Assembly (NCBI RefSeq): GCF_021049245.1
Contig: NZ_CP088020.1
Span: 248,001-312,000 of the forward strand
Direction: 5' to 3'
Length of the DNA stretch: 64,000 nt
DNA from: Radiobacillus kanasensis
Lineage (GTDB): Bacteria > Bacillota > Bacilli > Bacillales > Amphibacillaceae
Both the position numbers and the translations under genes were made by a program. Below the pieces are notes generated by a model. The model was not told where the DNA came from, did no database searches, and saw only the letters and a list, made by a program, of their open reading frames with translations. Positions 1 to 7,788 of the stretch are shown here, one piece after another; position 1 is the stretch's first letter; every line of letters begins with the position of its first letter.

Positions 1-794
1 CGGTTGTTCACTTAACGGGTGCAATGGCTGCATTAGCTGCAACGATTATCTTGAAGCCTCGTATTGGGAAGTTTAACAAAGATGGTTCTTCCAATGAAAT
101 TGCGGGACATAACCAAGTATTTACAGCATTAGGGGTACTGCTTCTTTGGGTAGGTTGGTTTGGATTTAACGGTGGTAGTACGTTCGGTGTTGCGGATGCT
201 TTCTTTGGATTTGTATCACTTAATACGATGTTAGGTGCTGCAGCTGGTGCGATTGCTGCTATGTTTGTTGCTTGGGCAGTTAGTGGAAAAGCAGATGTTC
301 CATCGATGTTGAATGGTGCGTTAGCTGGTCTTGTTGCCATTACTGCACCTGCTGGATTCGTGGAACCTTGGGCAGCCGTCGTTATTGGTCTAGTTGGTGG
401 TATTATCGTTGTCTTCAGTATGAAAGCTTTTGATAAAGCGAAAATTGATGATCCAATCTTTGCACTTTCTGTTCACGGTACAGTTGGGGTGTGGGGTACA
501 CTTGCAAATGGACTATTTGCCGTACCAGCATTTTCATCTGAAATCGACTGGGGGAAACCGGGTCTCTTCTACGGTGGTGGGTTTGAGCAATTAGGTGTTC
601 AAGCACTTGGTGTTGCCGCGAGTGGTCTATACGCTTTTGTTGTCTCTTTCATCATCTTAAAAGGGATGGACATGGTGATGGGAGGACTTCGTGTATCGGA
701 AGAAGAAGAAATTATCGGTTTAGATTTAAGTGAACACGGTGGTTACGGTTATCCAGAAAACATTCCGCATCCAAACGATAAAAAGGGTGCTTAA
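1..794 (+). CDS. amt: Ammonium transporter Amt (5'-truncated by window edge)
   Basis: This is the C-terminal part of an Amt/NrgA-type ammonium channel, which moves ammonium across the cytoplasmic membrane. The reading frame is open from base 3, so the real start lies outside the window. The visible part (about 264 residues) begins in a conserved helix, VVHLTGAMAALAA, and has repeated Gly/Ala-rich hydrophobic segments. It includes the family motif SVHGTVGVWGTLANGLFA, whose His belongs to the twin-His pore. The soluble tail ends near GLDLSEHGGYGYPE, as usual. In B. subtilis the PII gene glnK follows this gene; here no PII gene follows and the next gene is unrelated. Confidence 0.95.
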   Translation, partial: VVHLTGAMAALAATIILKPRIGKFNKDGSSNEIAGHNQVFTALGVLLLWVGWFGFNGGSTFGVADAFFGFVSLNTMLGAAAGAIAAMFVAWAVSGKADVPSMLNGALAGLVAITAPAGFVEPWAAVVIGLVGGIIVVFSMKAFDKAKIDDPIFALSVHGTVGVWGTLANGLFAVPAFSSEIDWGKPGLFYGGGFEQLGVQALGVAASGLYAFVVSFIILKGMDMVMGGLRVSEEEEIIGLDLSEHGGYGYPENIPHPNDKKGA

Positions 795-913
795 TGTATA
801 ACGGTGGAACGAATGGTATTGTCTATAAGTCTAGAAGATTTCTATGAACGTCTCGTCAAACTTTAGAGGCATAGCCTAGTTGAATTGTGCAAATAAGAAT
901 TATATTTTTATTG

Positions 914-984
914 CGAAAGCCTTGCTTTTCCTTATACTTAGGTTGGAGAATCTGAATATTAGTATAGGAGAAACAAGGCTTTCG
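914..984. repeat. Interrupted inverted repeat upstream of the DUF294 gene
   Basis: A perfect 11-bp inverted repeat, CGAAAGCCTTG (914-924) and CAAGGCTTTCG (974-984), is separated by about 49 bases. It sits between amt and the next gene, and its right arm touches an ATG at 986. That ATG opens a 20-codon frame (986-1048) ending just past the likely start of the downstream gene. It could be an mRNA hairpin in the leader or an operator. The role is unknown. Confidence 0.5.
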
Positions 985-1037
985 TATGGATGGCTTGGAA
1001 TTGCTCCAAGGCGTTGATCCAGACCAAGGGGTTGGAA

Positions 1038-2012
1038 ATGGTGAGTAGGTACAAAGCAATTAAAAAGTGGCGCTATGAAAAAATGAAAGACGTGTGCACT
1101 AACCATTTTGAATTAAATGCGCTGCATGATGAAGTGATGAAACGGACGGTTCATGAATCGATAAGAAAAGTAGAAGGAGAGTGGGGCTGTGCTCCTGCTC
1201 CCTTTGCTTTCTTTTTAATGGGAAGTGCTGGCAGGTTCGAACAGTCTATTTGGAGTGACCAAGACCACGGTATTATCTATCAAGGGGAGATGAAGCATCA
1301 ATCTTATTTTCTGGCACTAGGAGAAGAAATAAAGAACGGTTTGGTTGAAGTAGGATACGAGGAATGTGACGGGAAGGTTATGTCTTCAAATCCGTTATGG
1401 TGTCAATCGCGTATAGATTGGAAAGGACAGATAATGAGTTGGTTAGAGGAAGCAAGCTGGCAATCTTTGCGTCACTTTTCAACTTTCTTTGATTCACGTG
1501 TACTAATCGGTAGTGATGATTATTTAGAGGAGTTAAAGCAATGTGCATTTTTAATCATTAGGGAAAATCCTCGGCTCTATAAACGGTTTATCGATAACGT
1601 TGATTTTATAAAAAAAGGAGTAGGTGTATTCGGCCAACTTCTGCCGGAACTTCACGGGGAACAATCAGGGAGTATTCATTTAAAGAAAACGGTCTTTTTC
1701 CCATACGTAAACGCTTTGCGATTATTGGCTTTAAAAGAAGAGATAACTAGTCCATCTACTTTATCTAGATTTGAAACGTTACCGGAGCAAATGTATGTTT
1801 TGATCGGAAAGTATGAACAAGATTTTATGAAACTACTAGCATTCAGACTTCGATCACGCAAAGATGCGAGGAATTATAAGGAAGTCCACCACATTCCGCT
1901 TCATACGTTAACGAAAGAAGAAAAGCATGAATTAAAGCTATTGATGAAAACAGGTTATAAGCTTTTTTCAGAGACGAAAGCGATTCTAGAAAAAGAGTGT
2001 TCCACATGGTGA
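1038..2012 (+). CDS. DUF294 putative nucleotidyltransferase
   Basis: The protein has a GlnD-like nucleotidyltransferase core: residues about 55-80 read GSAGRFEQSIWSDQDHGII, matching the GSxxRxEQ...DQD pattern of DUF294 proteins. The DUF294 C-terminal substrate-binding domain follows (LRHFSTFFDSRVLIG). No N-terminal CBS domains are present, unlike many family members. I chose ATG 1038, which has AAGGGG six bases upstream; an in-frame ATG at 990 would add 16 residues with a poor site. The gene overlaps the exonuclease gene by a few bases. A DUF294-exonuclease pairing is seen in other bacteria, suggesting joint work on a nucleotide signal or nucleic acid, but the substrate is unknown. Confidence 0.8.
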   Translation: MVSRYKAIKKWRYEKMKDVCTNHFELNALHDEVMKRTVHESIRKVEGEWGCAPAPFAFFLMGSAGRFEQSIWSDQDHGIIYQGEMKHQSYFLALGEEIKNGLVEVGYEECDGKVMSSNPLWCQSRIDWKGQIMSWLEEASWQSLRHFSTFFDSRVLIGSDDYLEELKQCAFLIIRENPRLYKRFIDNVDFIKKGVGVFGQLLPELHGEQSGSIHLKKTVFFPYVNALRLLALKEEITSPSTLSRFETLPEQMYVLIGKYEQDFMKLLAFRLRSRKDARNYKEVHHIPLHTLTKEEKHELKLLMKTGYKLFSETKAILEKECSTW

Positions 2013-2719
2013 TGAATCAAATGATGCAATTTGTGAAACAGTTGTCTAGCCGTGGCTCTTTGAATCAAACAGACCCGAATCAAATTGCTTATATGAGACA
2101 GCTTCAACGAGAGCTGAAAGCAAAGGATGTCCTGCATATTCCATTTGATCAGCTACCGGTGGTTGTTTTTGATATAGAAACAACCGGATTTTACCCGGAT
2201 AAAGGGGATAGCATTCTTTCCATTGGAGCCGTCCGTATGAAGGGAGAGGGGGTTTTAGAAGAAGAGACCTTTTATTCCCCAATTTATCATGAAGATGGCC
2301 CTTCTGAGGACATTCAGAAACTAACGGGTTTAACGGCTGAAGAGCTTCGGTCGGCATCTCCTATTCATAAAGTCCTAAAAGAATTCTTTCATTTTGTTAA
2401 AAGTGATACGTTGGTTGCCCATCATTCTAGCCATGAAAAAAGATTTATGAAGCATGTTGCCTGGTCGGTATTGAAAACATCCTTTCAGCATCGACTGATT
2501 GATACCTCTTTTCTAATGAAAGTAATCGATCCTCAATCCAATCTGCATACTCTAGATGAATGCTGCGAGCATTACGGCATCAAGATAGATCAGAGACATC
2601 ATGCGTTACATGATGCGAAAGCAACCGCACACTTATGGGGGAGATGCCTACAACTAACAAGAGAACGTGGGTTTTCAGATTTGAAGGAGGTTTATACACA
2701 TATTGCTCAGTTAAAATAA
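2006..2719 (+). CDS. DEDDh 3'-5' exonuclease (DNA polymerase III epsilon-like)
   Basis: An RNase T/DnaQ-type exonuclease domain fills most of the protein. Exo I is VVFDIETTGF (Asp and Glu present) and Exo III is HHALHDAKATAHLW (His and Asp present). In Exo II the usual N-A-x-F-D is replaced by HSSHE, so the catalytic Asp appears to be Glu. The start is one of GTG 1997, ATG 2006 or ATG 2012; ATG 2006 is about eight bases from AAAGAG. It overlaps the upstream DUF294 stop, which implies translational coupling. The first roughly 50 residues before Exo I are not recognised. Substrate (DNA, RNA or a nucleotide) cannot be told from sequence. Confidence 0.85.
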   Translation: MVMNQMMQFVKQLSSRGSLNQTDPNQIAYMRQLQRELKAKDVLHIPFDQLPVVVFDIETTGFYPDKGDSILSIGAVRMKGEGVLEEETFYSPIYHEDGPSEDIQKLTGLTAEELRSASPIHKVLKEFFHFVKSDTLVAHHSSHEKRFMKHVAWSVLKTSFQHRLIDTSFLMKVIDPQSNLHTLDECCEHYGIKIDQRHHALHDAKATAHLWGRCLQLTRERGFSDLKEVYTHIAQLK

Positions 2720-2799
2720 TGTTTGTGTTAATCATGTGAGATCGTGTTCAAAAGTCATTCATCATAGATACACGATTTGCAAAAGAGGGGGGAATGAGG

Positions 2800-3042
2800 A
2801 TGAATGATGCCATCCCTGATCACTTATCAACTTTTCCGATTAGTGTTGTGGAAGAGTTAACAAAGCTTACGGCAAGACAAATAAGGTACTATGAAGAGCA
2901 AGGGCTCATAAAACCTGGTAGAAATGATGGGAATAGGCGAGTTTATTCTCTGGCTGAGATTGAGCGGTTAAAGAAAATCAAGAAGCTTATTGATCAAGGT
3001 ATTAACATAGCGGGGATTAAGGCGATGTTAGAAGGGCAATAA
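2800..3042 (+). CDS. Short MerR-family regulator, GlnR/TnrA-like DNA-binding domain only
   Basis: The 80-residue product is almost only a winged-helix MerR domain. Its core (FPISVVEELTKLTARQIRYY, then EEQGLIKPGR) closely resembles the DNA-binding half of B. subtilis GlnR and TnrA, which control nitrogen genes. It stops at IKAMLEGQ, so the C-terminal segment through which GlnR and TnrA sense glutamine synthetase is missing. ATG 2800 is seven bases from GAGGGGGG; ATG 2794 would touch the site. An ammonium transporter, a typical TnrA/GlnR target, lies 2 kb upstream. It could be a constitutive or dominant-negative regulator of nitrogen genes; that is inference. Confidence 0.75.
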   Translation: MNDAIPDHLSTFPISVVEELTKLTARQIRYYEEQGLIKPGRNDGNRRVYSLAEIERLKKIKKLIDQGINIAGIKAMLEGQ

Positions 3043-3060
3043 GATAGTGATTAATTAGTA

Positions 3061-3093
3061 TGGTTAACTGATTGATAGTTAGCCATTTTTTTG
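3061..3093 (+). terminator. Rho-independent terminator after the MerR gene
   Basis: TGGTTAACT and AGTTAGCCA pair (one G-U) around a seven-base loop, followed by a run of seven T. Confidence 0.75.
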
Positions 3094-3179
3094 TTCACCT
3101 GATGAAATTAGAAAATCAAGAGTAGGAAAAAAGTAACTGAATTTTTCAAAAAGGAAACCGATTTCTTTTCCGTTTCTGC

Positions 3180-3213
3180 TATAATGAAATTACTTATTAT
3201 GTAAGCGCTTAAA
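3180..3213 (+). promoter_or_regulatory. -10 element and catabolite-responsive (cre-like) site
   Basis: A perfect TATAAT lies at 3180-3185, without a clear -35 box. Fifteen bases downstream, TGTAAGCGCTTAAA (3200-3213) matches the CcpA cre consensus TGWAARCGYTWNCW at all but one position and contains the palindrome TAAGCGCTTA. In this position CcpA would block transcription of the ABC operon starting at 3237 when a preferred carbon source is present. Confidence 0.6.
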
Positions 3214-3236
3214 TTTGTGTAAAAGGTTGTGAAAGA

Positions 3237-3914
3237 ATGGAGGCATTGTTGAAGCTACAACAGGTAGAGCGGAGCTTTGGGAAAGGGGACCGAGAAATTA
3301 AGGTCTTAAAAGGGATTACAGCAGACTTTCCGCAGCATCAAGTTGTTGCCCTTCGCGGGCGATCAGGCTCAGGGAAAACGACCTTGTTAAATCTTATCGG
3401 AGGATTGGATCAACCAAGTAAAGGGGAGATCCACTTTCAGGGTCATCTAATCAGCTCATACTCGGAAAAGCAGCGTACGGAAATGCGTCGTTCCAAAATG
3501 GGGATTATCTTTCAATCTTATGGTCTTGTTCCAATGATGACGGTTGAAGAGAACGTAGAGTTTGGTCTCCGGATTGCTGGAATCGATAGAATGGAATGGA
3601 AAAAAAGAGTGGCAGAGGCGATCGAATTAGTAGGATTGACGAAGAGAAAAAAACATCGGCCGTTTGAATTGTCTGGTGGCGAGCAGCAGCGTGTAGCGGT
3701 AGCAAGAGCAATGGCCCTAAAGCCACCGCTTATCTTGGCAGATGAACCTACAGCTGAACTGGACACGAGAATGGCTTTTCATATTATTCATGCCTTTCAG
3801 GAGTTACTTACACATACAGATACAACGGTTATTATGACGACGCATGATCCAGGTATCTTAGAAATCGTCGATCATGTGTACACATTGGAGGATGGTCAAT
3901 TTGCAGAAGAATAA
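3237..3914 (+). CDS. ABC transporter ATP-binding protein (MacB/LolD type)
   Basis: A complete ABC ATPase of 225 residues: Walker A GRSGSGKTT (about residues 40-48), Q-loop IIFQSYGLV, signature LSGGEQQR, Walker B LILADEPTAELD and the switch His in MTTHD. It belongs to the class that powers FtsX/MacB-type permeases. It is first in a four-gene operon with a lipoprotein adaptor, a large permease and a second ATPase, so the transporter probably uses two different ATPases. Such systems export peptides, drugs or lipoproteins, or act in envelope stress; the substrate here is unknown. Confidence 0.9.
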   Translation: MEALLKLQQVERSFGKGDREIKVLKGITADFPQHQVVALRGRSGSGKTTLLNLIGGLDQPSKGEIHFQGHLISSYSEKQRTEMRRSKMGIIFQSYGLVPMMTVEENVEFGLRIAGIDRMEWKKRVAEAIELVGLTKRKKHRPFELSGGEQQRVAVARAMALKPPLILADEPTAELDTRMAFHIIHAFQELLTHTDTTVIMTTHDPGILEIVDHVYTLEDGQFAEE

Positions 3915-4926
3915 GAAATGGATAAGGTTGTCCATAGCTATATTGCCTTTCACTCTTGTTGTAAGTGCCTGTTCGATTATGCCGAAAGAAGAAGAGGTGG
4001 TTGCTCCTCCTTTAGTAGAGCCTGCGCAGGTAAACTATGATGTAGCAGAAGTAAAAAAGGGTGAGATTATAAATCGTATTACGGGTACAGCGACCTTTAT
4101 GCCAGCGTACAACGAAGGGTTATTTTATGAGGAGCAAGGTGGAAGATTAGAGAAAATCTTAGTAGCAGAAGGGGATACGGTGAAAAAAGGACAAACTTTA
4201 GTAGAAATGGATAATGGAAACGTAGATTTTGAGATTCAAAAAATGGAGATAGAATGGGAGAAAGCAAAAATTAAGTTGGACCAATTGAAGGCACAATCAG
4301 CGGATAAATATACCATATCTATTGCAGAGCTAGATAAAGAAAGTATTGCTCTACAATTGAATGAATTAAGAAACCGGTTTACTTCCTCTCAGTTAGTTTC
4401 CCCCATTAATGGGGTTGTTACCTTTGTTACCGATGTGAAACTTGGTTCTACGGTAGAACCGTTCCAGTCTTTAGTGGAGATTGCCGATACTTCGAATTTA
4501 CAGCTTATATATTCAGCGGTAAGTGCGGGCGATATTCAGGAAGTGAAGGTTGGGATGAATGTAACCGTCACGATAGATGGAAAAGAAGTTAAAGGGAAGG
4601 TCGCTCAAACGCCGGAAACCGTCCCAGCAGAGGTCTCTGAACAAGACCCTGACTTATATGAACGCAGCCTTTTAATCGATTTAGAAAAGGAGCCGGAAGC
4701 GGTAGAAATTGGATCAACAGCTGAAATGGAAATTGTAATGGAACAAAAGAAAGATACTTTAGTAATCCCGATCAATGGCCTTCGAACTACTGGAGGAAGA
4801 AATTATGTACAAGTAATGGTGGACGAAACAAAGCGGGAAAAGGATATTGAGATTGGAATCATGTCGGATACAGAAGTAGAAGTGTTGAAAGGCTTAGAAG
4901 CGGGAGAAAAAGTTATTCTTAAGTAG
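3901..4926 (+). CDS. MacA/HlyD-type membrane fusion lipoprotein
   Basis: The N-terminus is a lipoprotein signal peptide: KNKKW, a hydrophobic stretch, then the lipobox VVSAC. A periplasmic-adaptor layout follows. A biotinyl/lipoyl-like half (GGRLEKILVAEGDTVKKGQT) comes first, then a helical hairpin around residues 110-160, the second half (SPINGVVTFVTDVKLGS), and a beta-barrel and membrane-proximal domain ending with GLEAGEKVILK. I chose TTG 3901 because GGAGG lies nine bases upstream and the signal peptide then begins normally; ATG 3874 and 3892 would precede or touch that site. It overlaps the ATPase gene by 14 bases. Confidence 0.85.
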   Translation: MQKNKKWIRLSIAILPFTLVVSACSIMPKEEEVVAPPLVEPAQVNYDVAEVKKGEIINRITGTATFMPAYNEGLFYEEQGGRLEKILVAEGDTVKKGQTLVEMDNGNVDFEIQKMEIEWEKAKIKLDQLKAQSADKYTISIAELDKESIALQLNELRNRFTSSQLVSPINGVVTFVTDVKLGSTVEPFQSLVEIADTSNLQLIYSAVSAGDIQEVKVGMNVTVTIDGKEVKGKVAQTPETVPAEVSEQDPDLYERSLLIDLEKEPEAVEIGSTAEMEIVMEQKKDTLVIPINGLRTTGGRNYVQVMVDETKREKDIEIGIMSDTEVEVLKGLEAGEKVILK

Positions 4927-4938
4927 GGAGATGCGATT

Positions 4939-7788
4939 ATGGCCATCATAAAAATAATTTTTCGGAAAATGATCAATAATCGTTGGCTGACCGGAAGCTT
5001 ATTCTTAGGTTTGTTGTTAACAGTTTCTCTTGTTTCTAGCATTCCAACATACATGTCAGCTGTATTTCATAAGCTTCTAGCTAGTGAGCTTGAAAACTAT
5101 TATCAAGAAGAACAACAATATCCAGGAGAGTTTAGCTACTCGGTCAATTTTACAAAGGATGAGGATATTGATGTTTCAAAGGAATTAACAAACATAGAAG
5201 AATGGCATGAAGGAATGATTAAGGAAACCGGTATCCCTCTTTCTGCTCATGCTGAAATATTGAGCTCAACTCCGATGTCTGCCACCTTTTTAGATAAAGA
5301 AACGACTACGGATCAGAAGAGTGGTAAACTACTCGCACTTACGAATATAAAGGAGCACATCACAATTACAGATGGAAGTTTTCCAAAAGATAGATTGGTA
5401 GATGGAGTCTATGAAGCGATTGTTCCTGAAAAGGCACTGTTAGAGCGAGATATGGTACTTGGCGATACGTTCGTCCTCCATAAAGGGGATACAAAAATAA
5501 AGGTTCGACCAGTGGGGACATTTGTTTCCAAAGACCTGAATGATCCTTATTGGGCCTCTTTACCACCAGATTCTTATAGCTCTGATTTTATTGTAGATGA
5601 ATCGCTTTATCGTTCTTCTTTCATAGAGGAACATATTACTTTACTGGAGACATCGAAGTTTGTGTCTGCTTTTGATTACACGCAATTATTTAAAGAAGAT
5701 ATCCCTACATTACTCGAGCTGGAAAATAAGGTATCCGAAGAGATAGCAGACAGGATGGACACGATCCTACTTGTTGATTTTCCAACGAAAGATTTGATTG
5801 GATCCTATGAATCTAAAGGGGACCAACTCACTATGATGCTGTGGTCCCTCAATGTTCCAGTGCTCGTCATGCTAGGAGTTTATCTATTTATGGTTTCTCG
5901 ACTTATTATTAACCGCCAAGTGAATGAGATTGCTGTATTGGCGAGTAGGGGGGCCAAGCGGGCTCAAATTCTTCTTATTTATTTCATTGAAATTAGCATG
6001 TTAGGTGCACTTGCATTTGTTTTAGGCCCTCCGATCGGCTTATTTCTATGCAAAATATTAGGGGGAACGAATGGCTTTCTTGAATTCGTCCAGCGAACAT
6101 CTTTGCCAGTTCACCTTCAAGCACAGTCCTTCTTATATGGGTTTCTTGCTATATTAGTTGCGATAGTCATGGTAATGATTCCTGTATTTCAGGCTTCAAA
6201 ACAAAGTATTATTAACCAAAAGCATCAGCTTGCCAATCAAGTAAAGGGATATAAATGGTATTCGGTGCTGTTAGACCTTGTCCTTTTATCTCTGGCTATA
6301 TACGGGTTATTTACATTTAAAACGAACCGTGGGTTATACGCGGAACAATCTGCAGAAATGCCGATTGATCCTACCTTATTTTTCTTACCAGCTATTTTTA
6401 TCATTGGCTTAGGGTTATTTATTTTAAGAATCTATCCGTTGCTCTTAAAGCTGATTAATAAGCTAGGGGAAAAGTTTTGGTCCATCTCGCTTTATGCGAC
6501 TTTTGTTCAAGTTAGTCGCTCTGCGAAGCAATATCAGTTTTTTATGGTATTTCTCATTATGACGATTGGGATGGGGGTGTTTAGTGCCAGTGCAGCCAGA
6601 ACTATTAACGGTAATTTAGAAGAGCAAATCCTCTATGAAAATGGTGCAGATATTACCATGGAAACTAAATGGGACAGTAATGCCATACAAGCAAGCACTT
6701 ATGGGGGGCAAGAGGAAGCGACAAATGAAGAACAAGGAAAAGAAGAGTCCGCATCTGATGTCATCGTTTATACGGAGCCGCCTTTTGAACCTTTTGAGGA
6801 AATAAAAGGCATCGAACAAGTGACGAAAGTATTTGAAAAAGATGCGGTTAAAGCAGAAACAAATGGGAAAACCATATTTGCAGCACAGCTTATGGCTATT
6901 GAACCGAAAAAGTTTGGAGAAACAGCTTGGTTTAAGCCAACCTTACTGGATCATCATTGGTATCAATATTTGAACCTTTTAGCACAAGAACCAAGTTCTG
7001 TACTCATTTCCCGAACTACCGCAGAGTCGTTAGGGGCTAAAGTAGGAGATTATATGACGATGCAATGGGACGGCTCGGATTCCGCAGAGTTTGTGATATA
7101 TGGAATAGTTGATTACTGGCCAGCCTTTAATCCTAATGAAAAAAAGGAAGATGGAAATACTCCTTCCTTGGTTGTAGCAAATTTGCCATATGTACAAAAC
7201 CTTATGGGATTAGAGCCATATGAAGTATGGTTAAAAGCAGATGAGAATGCATCGAGGGCAGATATATACGCCAGTATGAAAAATATCGAATTACCTATTG
7301 TCCGTATGGATGATAATCAACCAAAGGTAATTGAGCTAAAAAACAGTGCCTTTTTGTTAGGATTAAATGGCATGCTGACATTAGGGTTTATTATTTCCAT
7401 CCTACTGAGCTTCATCGGCTTCTTGTTATATTGGACCGTCACACTGAAGTCGAGAACCTTGCAATATGGGATTTATCGAGCCATGGGGATTCCTATTCAT
7501 AAGCTTATTGGCATATTGATATGGGAACAGCTTATGACGTCAGGTGTCGCGTGTATGCTTGGCATTCTAGTCGGAGGTATCACGAGTCGTTTGTTTGTTC
7601 CGCTGTTTCAGCTTTCCTTTGACCCAACTCAAGTTGTGCCACCATTCGAGGTGATATTCGCAGCAAGTGATGAGCTAAAGATCTATTTGTTTGTCGTCAT
7701 TATGCTGGGAATAGGTTTAACGATACTCGTCACCTTATTACGAAAAATCAACATTCATCAAGCGGTAAAGTTAGGTGAGGATTCATGA
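4939..7788 (+). CDS. Large FtsX-like ABC permease
   Basis: This 949-residue membrane protein has the layout of a duplicated FtsX/MacB permease. It has a first hydrophobic segment near residues 16-36, a large extracytoplasmic domain to about residue 300 and a cluster of helices at about 305-420. Two more helices lie near 450 and 490. A second N-terminal-type helix at about 530-555 leads a second extracytoplasmic domain (560-790), and the final helices lie at about 795-940. The motifs NEIAVLASRGAKRAQI and LQYGIYRAMGIPIHKL are the cytoplasmic coupling segments of the two halves. Two such segments fit the two ATPases in the operon. Substrate unknown. Confidence 0.85.
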   Translation: MAIIKIIFRKMINNRWLTGSLFLGLLLTVSLVSSIPTYMSAVFHKLLASELENYYQEEQQYPGEFSYSVNFTKDEDIDVSKELTNIEEWHEGMIKETGIPLSAHAEILSSTPMSATFLDKETTTDQKSGKLLALTNIKEHITITDGSFPKDRLVDGVYEAIVPEKALLERDMVLGDTFVLHKGDTKIKVRPVGTFVSKDLNDPYWASLPPDSYSSDFIVDESLYRSSFIEEHITLLETSKFVSAFDYTQLFKEDIPTLLELENKVSEEIADRMDTILLVDFPTKDLIGSYESKGDQLTMMLWSLNVPVLVMLGVYLFMVSRLIINRQVNEIAVLASRGAKRAQILLIYFIEISMLGALAFVLGPPIGLFLCKILGGTNGFLEFVQRTSLPVHLQAQSFLYGFLAILVAIVMVMIPVFQASKQSIINQKHQLANQVKGYKWYSVLLDLVLLSLAIYGLFTFKTNRGLYAEQSAEMPIDPTLFFLPAIFIIGLGLFILRIYPLLLKLINKLGEKFWSISLYATFVQVSRSAKQYQFFMVFLIMTIGMGVFSASAARTINGNLEEQILYENGADITMETKWDSNAIQASTYGGQEEATNEEQGKEESASDVIVYTEPPFEPFEEIKGIEQVTKVFEKDAVKAETNGKTIFAAQLMAIEPKKFGETAWFKPTLLDHHWYQYLNLLAQEPSSVLISRTTAESLGAKVGDYMTMQWDGSDSAEFVIYGIVDYWPAFNPNEKKEDGNTPSLVVANLPYVQNLMGLEPYEVWLKADENASRADIYASMKNIELPIVRMDDNQPKVIELKNSAFLLGLNGMLTLGFIISILLSFIGFLLYWTVTLKSRTLQYGIYRAMGIPIHKLIGILIWEQLMTSGVACMLGILVGGITSRLFVPLFQLSFDPTQVVPPFEVIFAASDELKIYLFVVIMLGIGLTILVTLLRKINIHQAVKLGEDS

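Noticed and set aside
2046..2357. Minus-strand frame of 103 residues inside the exonuclease gene
   Set aside because: Shadow of a confidently assigned gene, without ribosome binding site or motif.
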